Shown piece after piece: positions 1 through 8,609 of a DNA stretch of 64,000 nt; positions within the stretch are counted from its first letter, which is position 1, and each line of letters begins with the position of its first letter. This DNA is from Collinsella aerofaciens (GTDB taxonomy: Bacteria > Actinomycetota > Coriobacteriia > Coriobacteriales > Coriobacteriaceae), in NCBI RefSeq assembly GCF_005844325.1, contig NZ_SPFY01000012.1, positions 1 to 64,000 on the forward strand. Reading direction: 5' to 3'. Made by a program: the position numbers and the translations under genes. The notes under the pieces were generated by a model. It ran no database searches. It was not told the origin of the DNA and worked only from the letters and a program-made list of their open reading frames with translations.

Positions 1-61
1 ACCGCAGGAAGCTTGGATACGCCTAGGCGCGGTCCAAGAAATCGTCCGCACCCCCTAATGA

Positions 62-89
62 TTGTTCCGGCTTTGGGCTTGTCTACAAT
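62..89 (+). promoter_or_regulatory. candidate promoter of the alpha-glucoside PTS operon
   Basis: A TTGTTC box at 62-67 and a TACAAT box at 84-89 are separated by 16 bases, close to a vegetative -35/-10 pair. Transcription would begin near base 96, just ahead of the leader hairpin at 114-146. The boxes are seen; promoter activity is inferred. Confidence 0.4.
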
Positions 90-113
90 AACCCCCGTAA
101 AAGAAATGCGGAA

Positions 114-146
114 GGTTACCGAGTCCCCTCGGACGTGGGCCTAACC
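114..146 (+). promoter_or_regulatory. leader hairpin, possible antiterminator target (RAT-like)
   Basis: An outer stem GGTTA (114-118) / TAACC (142-146) encloses an inner stem CCGAG (119-123) / CTCGG (128-132) with a TCCC loop and a 9-base bulge on the 3' side. An imperfect stem with an asymmetric bulge, just after a candidate promoter and ahead of an operon encoding a BglG/LicT-type antiterminator, is the expected place for its RNA target. The bulge is larger than in the textbook RAT, and I do not see a convincing overlapping terminator. Confidence 0.35.
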
Positions 147-226
147 AAAGTCTTTGATCGCGAGCGTCTCAATGGGCGCATTCGATTGATTTTGGTTGGG
201 CTATATTTATGAAGGGACATGTCACC

Positions 227-739
227 ATGGGTTTCCTTTCTCGCCTGATGGGCGGTTCGGATGAGCAGAAGACTGCAGCTTCCGAGTTCGAAATCCTCGC
301 TCCCGTTTCCGGCGAGCTTGTTCATCTAGAAAATACCAATGACCCCGCTTTTAGCAGCCGTGCTGTGGGCGATGGCGTTGCCGTGGTTCCCCAAGAGGGA
401 ACGGTGTGCGCTCCTGTTTCCGGCACCGTTGCGGCGCTGTTTCCGACTGAGCACGCGCTGGGCATCATGTCCGACGACAGCTCTGCTCAGGTGATGCTGC
501 ATATCGGAATCGACACTGTTAAACTTGAGGGCAAGGGCTTCCATGCGCTTGTTGCTCAGGGTGACCATGTCGACGCGGGCCAGCCCCTCGTCGAGGTCGA
601 TTTCGACGCGGTCCGCGCCGCCGGCTTCGATCCCACGGTCTTCGTTATCGTGTGCGAGCGTTCGGAGAACTCGACTCTTCGTGAGCATGCTTCCGGCCCT
701 GTTGCTGTTAAAGAGCCTGTTATCTGGCTTTCCGAGTAA
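227..739 (+). CDS. PTS glucose-family EIIA component
   Basis: A cytoplasmic phosphocarrier of the glucose/alpha-glucoside PTS that would receive phosphate from HPr and pass it to the EIIB domain of the transporter two genes downstream. The 170-aa length and all-beta fold fit EIIA-Glc (Crr-like). The active histidine lies in the 'MLHIGIDTV' segment and the second conserved histidine in 'LVAQGDHVDAGQPL'. I chose ATG 227 over ATG 209 because a GAAGGGA ribosome site at 211-217 sits 9 bases before it. It is first in an apparent operon with the antiterminator, the EIICB permease and a 6-phosphoglucosidase. That the permease lacks its own EIIA supports this gene as its partner. Confidence 0.93.
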   Translation: MGFLSRLMGGSDEQKTAASEFEILAPVSGELVHLENTNDPAFSSRAVGDGVAVVPQEGTVCAPVSGTVAALFPTEHALGIMSDDSSAQVMLHIGIDTVKLEGKGFHALVAQGDHVDAGQPLVEVDFDAVRAAGFDPTVFVIVCERSENSTLREHASGPVAVKEPVIWLSE

Positions 740-757
740 ATTCTTGTGGTGGGTGCC

Positions 758-1612
758 GTGGTTATCAAGCGAGTTTTTAACAACAACGTCGCAATGGTCA
801 CTTCGGACGATGGCTCCGAGCTCATCGTCATCGGTCGAGGCCTCTGCTTTGGCCGTCATGCCGGCGATGCCATCGATGAGGCGTCGGTCGAAAAGACCTA
901 CGCGTTGCAGGAGGGAACTTCTCAGGACTCGCGTACGATTGACCGCTTGGCACATCTTTTGGAGTCCATCCCCACCGTCAACCTCGTGATTGCCGAGGAC
1001 ATTGTTCAGATGCTCCGTCGAGAGCTCAATGTTGATATCAACGACAAGATTCTCATTGCTCTCGCAGACCATATCAGCCTTGCTTTGGAGCGTGAGCGCA
1101 AGGGCGTCTCCTGTGAGAATCCGTTGCTGCTCGAGATCCAGCAGTTCTATCGCAAGGAGTATGCACTTGCGGGCCGTGCACTGCAGATTATCAAGGAGTA
1201 TATGGGCATCCAGATGAGCGAAGAAGAGCAGGGTTTTATTACGCTGCATATCGTCAACGCCACCATGCCGCAACGCTCCGATCGTTTGATTGTTTCGGTC
1301 CAGCTTGTTCGCGACGTGCTCGCGATTGTTTCTGAGCGCTATGCTACGACCCTCGATGACACCTCGCTGCCTTACGAACGTTTCGTTCGTCACCTGCAGT
1401 TTTTCGCACAGCGAGCGCTCGATCCTACGGCCGGGCAAATCAACGGAGACGCGCTGTTCCGAATCGATGAAACGGCGTATCCGTGCGCATTCTCGTGCGC
1501 GGACGCCATAGCCGCCCACTTGTCGTCTACCTATAACGTTGTCGTTACCGATGCCGAGAAGAGTTATCTCGCATATCACATTGTTAACCTGCTTGGAGAA
1601 CCTGGTCTCTAG
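758..1612 (+). CDS. BglG/LicT-family transcription antiterminator
   Basis: An RNA-binding antiterminator with an N-terminal CAT domain (start 'MVIKRVFNNNVAMV', typical of the family) followed by two PTS regulation domains. Conserved PRD histidines are visible in 'RLAHLLES' and 'LADHISLAL' (PRD1), and in 'ITLHIVNA' and 'LAYHIVNL' (PRD2). In the family, phosphorylation of these histidines by the PTS sets activity according to sugar supply. Its place between EIIA and the permease implies autocontrol of this operon, possibly through the hairpin at 114-146. The frame is open from GTG 746, but GTG 758 gives the family's usual N-terminus. The start is therefore likely rather than certain. Confidence 0.92.
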   Translation: MVIKRVFNNNVAMVTSDDGSELIVIGRGLCFGRHAGDAIDEASVEKTYALQEGTSQDSRTIDRLAHLLESIPTVNLVIAEDIVQMLRRELNVDINDKILIALADHISLALERERKGVSCENPLLLEIQQFYRKEYALAGRALQIIKEYMGIQMSEEEQGFITLHIVNATMPQRSDRLIVSVQLVRDVLAIVSERYATTLDDTSLPYERFVRHLQFFAQRALDPTAGQINGDALFRIDETAYPCAFSCADAIAAHLSSTYNVVVTDAEKSYLAYHIVNLLGEPGL

Positions 1613-1711
1613 GCATAACGTGCCCACACATCGATTGATATAAGGCAGGGCTCACGGCCTTGTCCAGGGCACATCTGTCTTAATTTGCGGAAAAGGAAGG
1701 GGAGTACCGCT

Positions 1712-3328
1712 ATGACCGCAAAAAAGAAGTTCAATTTCAAAGCGCCGTTGGAGGTGTTCGCGAAGTCGATCGTTCAGCCGATGATGTATCTCTCGGTTGC
1801 CGGCATCCTGCTCATCGTGGGCATCATTCTGACCAACAAGACCATTTGCGCTTTGATCCCCGTGCTGGGCTCCGGTCCGTTCCAGCTTGTGGGCGCCGTT
1901 GTCTATCAGTCGTTGATGTTTATCATCAACAACCTCTCGATTCTGTTCTGCGTGGGTATCGCCGGCGCCATGGCAAAGAAGAACAAGGGCCATGCTTCGC
2001 TGATCGCCCTGATGTCGTTCTTCCTGTTCCTGCAGGCTAACAACATCGTGCTCAACGCCACCGGCTCTCTTGCCGATGCGAGCGGCATGCTCGGCCTTAC
2101 CGGAACCGGCCAGGCCACCGTTATGGGCATCCAGGTGCTCGATACCGGCGTGTTTGGCGGCATCATTCTTGGTTGCATCACCGGTGCCGTGTTCAACAAG
2201 TACTCGAACAAGCAGTTTCCCATTGCCCTTTCGATGTTCTCGGGCGTTCGCTTCCCGTTCCTGATCATGATCATCATTTCCTGGATCATGGGCGCTGGCT
2301 TCTGCATCGTTTGGCCTCCGGTTCAGGGCGCCATCTCCTCCGTTGCCGGCATCATTAAGGAGTCGGGCAACATCGGTCTGTTTATCTACGGCATGCTCAA
2401 CAAGCTGCTCGTTCCCACCGGTCTGCACCACCTCATCTACACCCCGTTCCAGTTCTCCGATGTGGGTGGTACCCTGACGCTGGGCGATCAGGTTATCGCC
2501 GGCGCCTATCCCATCCGTGTTGCCGAGATGGCAATGACGGGTCAGCCCTTCTCCGATAGCACGTATTTCAACAGCTACACCTTCAACAACCTGTGGCCCT
2601 ACATCGGTATCGGTCTCGCCTTTATCGTCACCGCTTACAAGGGGAACAAGGATAAGACCAAGGCCGTTATCATCCCGCTGATCATCACCGCCGTGCTCTC
2701 CTGCGTGACCGAGCCCATGGACTTCCTCTTTGTCTTTGCCGCTCCCGTGCTCTTTGTCGTTCACTCGGTTCTTTCCGGCATCTTCCTGGTTCTGCTCAAG
2801 GTCCTCTCCGTGCCCGCTTCGACTGCAGGCGGCATCATCAACATCGTGGTTTCCAACCTGGTCCTCGGTGTCGACAAGACCAACTGGCCGGTTATGCTGG
2901 TACTCGGAGTCGTCAACGCCGCTCTGTACTTCTTCCTCTTCACCTTCCTCATCAAGAAGCTCAACCTCCACACGCCTGGTCGCGAGGAGGAGTCCGAGCT
3001 CGCCGAGTCCGTTGCCGAGGGCGAGGCCGCCGCGTCTGTCGCGGTGAAGCAGGGCGCTGTTGCCGCAGCTCCCGCAGAGGGCGTCGATGCAGGTATTGCC
3101 GACCTGGTCGCAGGTCTTGGCGGCAAGGACAACATCGAGGAGCTCGAGAACTGCTTTACGCGTCTCCGCGTGAACGTTAAGAACCCGGACCTCATCAATG
3201 AGGACCTCATCAACCACGTGCCCAACAGCGGCATCAACCGCAACGGCAATAATATCCAGATCATCTTTGGCATGAAGGTCGCCGAGATGCGCGACAAGGT
3301 CGAAAACGCAATTGAGAAGGAGCAGTAA
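1712..3328 (+). CDS. PTS alpha-glucoside/maltose-type EIICB permease
   Basis: A membrane permease that would import and phosphorylate an alpha-glucoside. The first ~420 residues are a glucose-superfamily EIIC domain with about ten hydrophobic segments and the substrate-site motif 'PTGLHHLIYTPF'. An Ala/Glu-rich linker follows, then a C-terminal EIIB domain whose phosphoryl-accepting cysteine sits in 'ENCFTRLRV'. There is no EIIA domain, which fits the separate EIIA at 227-739. ATG 1712 is preceded by AGGAAGGGGA at 1694-1703. The alpha-glucoside specificity is inferred from the neighbouring GH4 enzyme, whose CDMP motif marks 6-phospho-alpha-glucosidases. It ends 3 bases before that gene starts. 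Confidence 0.93.
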   Translation: MTAKKKFNFKAPLEVFAKSIVQPMMYLSVAGILLIVGIILTNKTICALIPVLGSGPFQLVGAVVYQSLMFIINNLSILFCVGIAGAMAKKNKGHASLIALMSFFLFLQANNIVLNATGSLADASGMLGLTGTGQATVMGIQVLDTGVFGGIILGCITGAVFNKYSNKQFPIALSMFSGVRFPFLIMIIISWIMGAGFCIVWPPVQGAISSVAGIIKESGNIGLFIYGMLNKLLVPTGLHHLIYTPFQFSDVGGTLTLGDQVIAGAYPIRVAEMAMTGQPFSDSTYFNSYTFNNLWPYIGIGLAFIVTAYKGNKDKTKAVIIPLIITAVLSCVTEPMDFLFVFAAPVLFVVHSVLSGIFLVLLKVLSVPASTAGGIINIVVSNLVLGVDKTNWPVMLVLGVVNAALYFFLFTFLIKKLNLHTPGREEESELAESVAEGEAAASVAVKQGAVAAAPAEGVDAGIADLVAGLGGKDNIEELENCFTRLRVNVKNPDLINEDLINHVPNSGINRNGNNIQIIFGMKVAEMRDKVENAIEKEQ

Positions 3329-3331
3329 ACA

Positions 3332-4714
3332 ATGATCATTACTCTGTGTGGTGGCGGATCCACCTTTACCCCCGGCATCGTCAAATCCATCGCCCTGCGC
3401 AAGGACGAGCTCGACGTTGACGAGATTCGTCTGTACGACATCAACGAGGAGCGCCAGCGCAAGATCGGCGTGCTCGTGGACTGGATTTTGCACGAGGACC
3501 TCGGCCTTGACATCAAGCTCACGGTGACCACCGACAAGAAGACGGCTTTTACCGACGCGAGCTTCGTGTTTGCCCAGATGCGCGTGGGCGGCTATGCCAT
3601 GCGCGAGCAGGACGAGAAGATTCCGCTTCGTCATGGCTGCGTGGGTCAGGAGACTTGCGGTTGCGGCGGCCTTGCCTACGGCATGCGCACCATCTTCCCC
3701 ATGGTCGAGCTGATCGATGACGTTGAGAAGTACGCCAAGAAGGACTACTGGATTCTCAACTACTCCAACCCTGCCGCCATCGTCTCCGAGGGCTGCCGTG
3801 TGCTGCGTCCCAACGCTCGCATCATCAACATCTGCGACATGCCGATCGCGATTATCGACGTGGTTTGCGCCGCGCTCGATATCGACAAGAAGGATGTCGA
3901 GTACGATTACTTTGGCCTCAACCACTTTGGTTGGTTCACCTCGATCCGCCACAAGGGCGAGGAGGTGCTCCCGCAGCTGCGTGAGTACATCAAGGAGCAT
4001 GAGATTCTGCTGCCCGATTCCTACCTCAAGGGCATGGGCTCGCTCATGGCAAAGAAGCCCGAGGAGACCGCCGACGAGCACCCCGAGCAGAATCGCCACA
4101 CCAAGGGCAGCTGGTACTACGTCTGGAAGGGCGAGTACGAGATCATGGAGTGCTTCCCGGAGTACCTGCCCAACACGTATCTGAACTACTACCTGCAGCA
4201 GAAGGAGTTCGTCGAGCACTCCAACCCCGAGCGCACCCGTGCTAACGAGGTTGAGGAGACGCGCGAGAAGAACCTCTTCGACGGCATCGATCACTACGAG
4301 AAGACGGGCGAGATCGACGAGAGCACGTTCTATGCGGGCAGCCACGGCGACTGGATTGCCGATCTGGCCATCGCTCTGAAGAACGACACCAAGCAGCGCT
4401 TCCTGGTCATTTGCGAGAACAAGGGCGCTATCCCCAACATGCCCTACGACGCTATGGTCGAGCTGCCTGCCTACATTGGCAAGAACGGCCCCGAGGTCAT
4501 CAGCCGTGACAACATTCCTCTGTTCCAGCAGGGCCTCATGATGCAGCAGCTGAACTCCGAGAAGCTCGTGGTCGAGGCTACGATCGAGGGTTCGTACGAG
4601 AAGGCGCTCAAGGCCTTTACGCTGAACAAGACCGTGCCTTCGATGAAGGTCGCCAAGGAGGTTCTCGACGACATGATCGAGGCCAACAAGGGTTACTGGC
4701 CCGAGCTTAAGTAA
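3332..4714 (+). CDS. 6-phospho-alpha-glucosidase, glycoside hydrolase family 4
   Basis: A cytoplasmic enzyme that hydrolyses the 6-phospho-alpha-glucoside delivered by the PTS permease into glucose 6-phosphate and an aglycone or glucose. GH4 enzymes use NAD+ and a divalent metal in an oxidation-elimination mechanism. The N-terminal Rossmann start 'MIITLCGGGSTFTPGIV' is present. The motif 'NICDMPIAI' contains the CDMP signature of alpha-specific members (CNxP in the beta-specific ones), followed by 'GLNHFGWF' carrying the metal-site histidine. The 460-aa length is normal. GAAGGAG at 3316-3322 gives the start, 3 bases after the permease stop. It is last in the operon; a stem-loop at 4747-4783 follows. 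Confidence 0.94.
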   Translation: MIITLCGGGSTFTPGIVKSIALRKDELDVDEIRLYDINEERQRKIGVLVDWILHEDLGLDIKLTVTTDKKTAFTDASFVFAQMRVGGYAMREQDEKIPLRHGCVGQETCGCGGLAYGMRTIFPMVELIDDVEKYAKKDYWILNYSNPAAIVSEGCRVLRPNARIINICDMPIAIIDVVCAALDIDKKDVEYDYFGLNHFGWFTSIRHKGEEVLPQLREYIKEHEILLPDSYLKGMGSLMAKKPEETADEHPEQNRHTKGSWYYVWKGEYEIMECFPEYLPNTYLNYYLQQKEFVEHSNPERTRANEVEETREKNLFDGIDHYEKTGEIDESTFYAGSHGDWIADLAIALKNDTKQRFLVICENKGAIPNMPYDAMVELPAYIGKNGPEVISRDNIPLFQQGLMMQQLNSEKLVVEATIEGSYEKALKAFTLNKTVPSMKVAKEVLDDMIEANKGYWPELK

Positions 4715-4746
4715 AAGCAACAGAGTCGCTGGCCGCATACCTGGAG

Positions 4747-4787
4747 CAATGCCCGTCCACGTGATTGCGTGGGCGGGGCATTGTCAT
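4747..4787 (+). terminator. stem-loop terminator of the PTS operon
   Basis: A long stem pairs the CAATGCCCGTCCACG arm at 4747-4761 with CGTGGGCGGGGCATTG ending at 4783, with one G-T pair and a small bulge, followed by a weak T-rich tail. It lies 32 bases after the GH4 stop. Confidence 0.65.
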
Positions 4788-4969
4788 TTGGTAACGCGTT
4801 TTATCAAATATGGCATTTATCTGCGGTAATGTTCTATTCCACCGCTGATGGTGACATTTCATGCCGCCTGCCGAACTGCGTGGAGGCCTAACAACTTTAT
4901 AGGTCAGTGTTGTGCGTGTAGCAATTTCGCCCGGCCTCGCCTCCGGGCTGCCGCATGAGAGGGGATCTT

Positions 4970-6802
4970 ATGGCACGACTGCACGTAATGGAACGCAGCC
5001 ACGCTCAGGCCGTCATGGACGACCTGCACGATGCGCTTGGACGCCGTCTGGCGGTGAGCTCGCTCGCCCCGTGCCCCGTCGAGTTTACGGCGGCGCTCGT
5101 CAACCTGTGCTCCACCCAGAGCTGCGGCAAATGCACGCCCTGCCGCGTGGGCCTGAGCGCGCTGAGCGACCTGCTCGCCGATGTGCTCGAGGGCCGCGCC
5201 GACGAGTCCACGCTCAACTTGATTGAGCGCACTGCCCGCACCATCTATCTTTCGAGCGACTGCGCCATCGGTTACGAGGCCGGTGCCATGGCGCTCACGG
5301 CCATTCGTGGCTTCCGGGACGACTTTGAGCATCACATCCGCGAGCACTCCTGCGGCTTTGACCGCGAGGCTCGCGTCCCGTGCGTCTCGGGCTGCCCGGC
5401 GCACGTCGACATTCCCGGGTACATTTCGCTCGTCGAGGCCGGCCGCTATGCCGATGCCGTCAAGGTCATCCGCAAGAACAACCCGCTGCCGCTCGTCTGC
5501 GGTTTGGTGTGCGAGCATCCCTGCGAGATGCACTGCCGTCGCGGCATGGTCGACGATCCCATGAACATCCTCGCCCTCAAGCGTTTTGCCGTTGAGCACA
5601 GCGACCTCAATGATTACAAGCCCAGCGTGGCTGACAACACCGGCAAGCGCATCGCCGTGATTGGCGGCGGCCCGGCCGGCCTTTCCTGCGCCTACTACCT
5701 GGCCGTGATGGGCCATAAGGTGACGATCTTTGAGCAGCGTCATCACCTGGGTGGCATGCTGCGCTATGGCATTCCCAGCTACCGTCTGCCGCGCGAGCGC
5801 CTGCAGGCCGAGATCGACTGGATCTTGAGCGCCGGCATCAACGTGGAACTCGACCACTCCGTCAACGGCGAGGAGCTTGCCCGCCTGCGCGACGAGTTCG
5901 ATGTCGTCTATCTGGCCATTGGTGCCCACAGCGATAAGAAGCTCGGCCTTCCGGGCGAAGAGGCTCCCGGCGTGGAGTCGGCCGTCAAGATGCTGCGTGC
6001 CATCGGCGACGACGAGCTGCCCGACCTGAGCGGCCAGCGCGTGTGCGTCATCGGCGGCGGCAATGTGGCCATGGACGTGGCGCGCTCTGCCGTGCGCTGC
6101 GGTGCCGAAAAGGTGAGCATCGTCTACCGCCGTCGCATCTGCGACATGACGGCGCAGGATGCCGAGATTGCCGGCGCCCAGGCCGAGGGCTGCGAGGTTC
6201 TTGAGCTCACCGCACCGCTCGCTATCGAGATGGGCGAGGAAGGTCGCGTGAGCGGTCTGCGCGTGCAGCCGCAGATTATCGGCGAGCCCCGTCGTGGGCG
6301 TCCGGCCCCGCGTGCCGCCGCCACACCCGAGCGCGTCATTCCCTGCGAGCGCGTGTTTGTGGCCATCGGCCAGGACATCGACTCCAAGCCGTTTGAGGAC
6401 ATGGGCGTCGCCTGCAGGTGGGGCTGCGTGGTCACCGATTCGGATGGCGCCGTGCCCAACTTCGATGGCCTCTTTAGCGGCGGCGACTGCCAGACCGGTC
6501 CCGCCACCGTCATCCGGGCCATCAACGCCGGTCGCGTTGCTTCGGCAAATATCGATCGCTATCTGGGCTTTGACCACAAGATCAAGCTTGACGTTGAGCT
6601 ACCGACCGTACAGTTTAAGGGCAAGCACGAGTGCGGCCGCTGCGAGCTGGGCGAGCGCGAGGCCGGCGAGCGCATCCACGATTGGAATCTGGTCGAGCAG
6701 GGCCTTACCGAGGAGGAGGCACGCCAGGAGGCAAGCCGCTGCCTGCGTTGCGACCACTTTGGCTTTGGTGCGTTCCGCGGAGGGAGGAACCTGGAATGGT
6801 AG
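4970..6802 (+). CDS. GltD-like FAD/NAD(P) oxidoreductase with NuoF-type Fe-S N-terminus
   Basis: A soluble iron-sulfur flavoprotein likely to carry electrons between NAD(P)H and the hydrogenase encoded immediately downstream. Residues about 45-60 hold 'SCGKCTPCR', the 4Fe-4S motif from the C-terminus of NuoF, but the NuoF FMN/NADH domain itself is absent. A GltD-type module follows, with cysteine clusters 'CVSGCPAHVDIPGY' and 'CEHPCEMHCRRG', an FAD-binding 'GGGPAG' near residue 232 and a second dinucleotide fold 'GGGNVAMD' near 361. A C-terminal 'CLRCD' motif closes the protein. ATG 4970 has GAGAGGGGA just upstream. It overlaps the hydrogenase start by 7 bases, so translation is probably coupled. 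[FeFe] hydrogenases next to GltD homologues are classed as group A2, whose physiological role is unsettled. Confidence 0.88.
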   Translation: MARLHVMERSHAQAVMDDLHDALGRRLAVSSLAPCPVEFTAALVNLCSTQSCGKCTPCRVGLSALSDLLADVLEGRADESTLNLIERTARTIYLSSDCAIGYEAGAMALTAIRGFRDDFEHHIREHSCGFDREARVPCVSGCPAHVDIPGYISLVEAGRYADAVKVIRKNNPLPLVCGLVCEHPCEMHCRRGMVDDPMNILALKRFAVEHSDLNDYKPSVADNTGKRIAVIGGGPAGLSCAYYLAVMGHKVTIFEQRHHLGGMLRYGIPSYRLPRERLQAEIDWILSAGINVELDHSVNGEELARLRDEFDVVYLAIGAHSDKKLGLPGEEAPGVESAVKMLRAIGDDELPDLSGQRVCVIGGGNVAMDVARSAVRCGAEKVSIVYRRRICDMTAQDAEIAGAQAEGCEVLELTAPLAIEMGEEGRVSGLRVQPQIIGEPRRGRPAPRAAATPERVIPCERVFVAIGQDIDSKPFEDMGVACRWGCVVTDSDGAVPNFDGLFSGGDCQTGPATVIRAINAGRVASANIDRYLGFDHKIKLDVELPTVQFKGKHECGRCELGEREAGERIHDWNLVEQGLTEEEARQEASRCLRCDHFGFGAFRGGRNLEW

Positions 6803-8607
6803 AGCTCAACAACCCCACTGTCAGCGACAACACCGAAAGCGGAGCACTCAACATGGTCAAGCTCACTATCGATAATTGCGAGGTCGTGGTGCCCGAGCAC
6901 ACCACGATCCTGGACGCGGCCAAGTCCGTCGGTATCCAGATTCCCACCCTGTGCTACCTGCGCGATCTAAACGAGATCGGCGGCTGCCGCGTGTGCGTGG
7001 TCGAGGTTGAGGGCTGCGACCAGCTGGTTGCCGCCTGCAACAACTACGTGCTCGACGGCATGGTGGTCCGCACCAACAGCCCCAAGGCCCGCGAGGCGCG
7101 TCGCACCAACGTGCAGCTGCTGCTGTCCCAGCACGACTCGCGCTGTACGAGTTGCGTGCGCAGTGGTAACTGCAACCTGCAGACCATCGCCAACGACCTG
7201 GGCATCTTCTATTTGCCGTACGAGCAGCACCTGGCGCGCGAGGGCTGGGACTTCGATTTCCCCATCATTCGCGATAACGACAAGTGCATTAAATGCATGC
7301 GCTGCATCAAGGTGTGCGAGAGCGTGCAGGGCTTAGGGATTTGGGACCTGACCAACCGCGCCACGCATACCGCCGTGGGCACCCGCGGGCGTGCGCCGAT
7401 CGGCAAGACCGATTGCGTCGCGTGTGGTCAGTGCATCACGCATTGTCCGACGGGCGCCCTGCGCGAGCGTGACGATACCGAGACCGTGTTCGACGCCATC
7501 GCCGATCCCGACAAGATCGTGCTGGTGCAGATTGCGCCGGCCGTGCGTAGCGCCTGGGGAGAGGAACTCGGCATATCTCGCGAGGAGGCCACCGTTGAGC
7601 GCTTGGCCTGTGCGCTGCGCCGCGTTGGCTTTGAGTACGTGTTCGACACCGATTTCTCGGCCGACCTCACCATTATGGAGGAGGGCTCCGAGCTGCTCGA
7701 GCGCCTGGGTAAGGCCGCCAAGGGCGAGGGCGACAGCCGTGGCTGGCCCATGTTCACGAGCTGCTGCCCGGGCTGGGTGCGCTTTGTGAAGGCGCGTTAC
7801 CCCGAGTTTGTCGACAGCCTGTCTACGTCAAAGTCGCCGCAGCAGATGTTTGGCGCCATCGCCAAGACCTACTACGCCAAGGTGCTGGGCGTGGAGCCCG
7901 AGCGTCTGTTTGTGGTGTCCGTGATGCCGTGCACGGCCAAGAAGGCCGAGTGCGCGCTGCCGAGCATGGTGGGCGAGGACGGCACGCCCGATGTGGACGT
8001 TGCGCTGACGGTGCGCGAGATGGTACGTATGATCCGCGCGAACCACGTGAGCGTGGACACGTTGGTCGAGGAGCCGCTCGACACGCCGCTGGGCTTTGGC
8101 ACGGGCGCGGGTGTGATCTTTGGCGCCACGGGCGGCGTGATGGAGGCCGCCGTGCGCTCGGCCTATTACCTGGTGACGGGCAAGAACCCCGATGCCGATT
8201 TCTTTACCGATGTGCGCGGGCTGGACGGCTGGAAGGAAGCCGTGGCCGATATCGATGGCACCGGGGTGCGCGTCGCCGTGGCGCACGGGCTGGGCAACGC
8301 CGCCCGTCTGCTCGACGCGATTCGCGACGGCCGTGCGAGCTATGACTTCGTTGAGGTCATGGCGTGCCCGGGCGGCTGCGTCGGTGGCGGCGGTCAGCCC
8401 ATCCACGACGGCTGCGAGCTGGCAGCCGAGCGTGGCCAGGTGCTCTGGGGCCTGGATGCCGCTGCGGACATTCGCTTCTCGCACGAGAATCCCGATGTCC
8501 AGGCGTGCTACCGCGAGTTCTTGGGCGAGCCGCTCTCGCCGCTGGCCGAGGAGCTGCTGCATACTGACCATCACGCATGGACGATGCCCAACGAGGGGAC
8601 GTACTAG
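6796..8607 (+). CDS. [FeFe] hydrogenase, catalytic subunit (group A type)
   Basis: The hydrogen-evolving or hydrogen-uptake enzyme of this operon. In order it has an N-terminal 2Fe-2S ferredoxin-like domain ('CYLRDLNEIGGCRVC'), a His/Cys 4Fe-4S segment ('CTSCVRSGNC'), two 4Fe-4S clusters ('CIKCMRCIKVCE', 'CVACGQCITHCP'), and an H-cluster domain with all three signatures: 'TSCCPGW', 'MPCTAKKAE' and 'MACPGGCVGGGGQP'. The cysteines expected for catalysis are intact. ATG 6796 lies inside the upstream stop region and has GGAGGGAGGA at 6779-6788. An in-frame ATG at 6853 is a weaker alternative. No HydE, HydF or HydG maturase gene lies in this window. Confidence 0.95.
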   Translation: MVELNNPTVSDNTESGALNMVKLTIDNCEVVVPEHTTILDAAKSVGIQIPTLCYLRDLNEIGGCRVCVVEVEGCDQLVAACNNYVLDGMVVRTNSPKAREARRTNVQLLLSQHDSRCTSCVRSGNCNLQTIANDLGIFYLPYEQHLAREGWDFDFPIIRDNDKCIKCMRCIKVCESVQGLGIWDLTNRATHTAVGTRGRAPIGKTDCVACGQCITHCPTGALRERDDTETVFDAIADPDKIVLVQIAPAVRSAWGEELGISREEATVERLACALRRVGFEYVFDTDFSADLTIMEEGSELLERLGKAAKGEGDSRGWPMFTSCCPGWVRFVKARYPEFVDSLSTSKSPQQMFGAIAKTYYAKVLGVEPERLFVVSVMPCTAKKAECALPSMVGEDGTPDVDVALTVREMVRMIRANHVSVDTLVEEPLDTPLGFGTGAGVIFGATGGVMEAAVRSAYYLVTGKNPDADFFTDVRGLDGWKEAVADIDGTGVRVAVAHGLGNAARLLDAIRDGRASYDFVEVMACPGGCVGGGGQPIHDGCELAAERGQVLWGLDAAADIRFSHENPDVQACYREFLGEPLSPLAEELLHTDHHAWTMPNEGTY

Positions 8608-8609
8608 CG

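Noticed and set aside
326-1627. 433-aa minus-strand open frame across the EIIA and antiterminator genes
   Set aside because: Antisense shadow of two well-supported plus-strand genes; no recognisable motif.
1652-4738. 1028-aa minus-strand open frame
   Set aside because: Antisense of the EIICB and GH4 genes; composition (Leu/Val/His/Asp-rich) is that of a shadow in GC-rich DNA.
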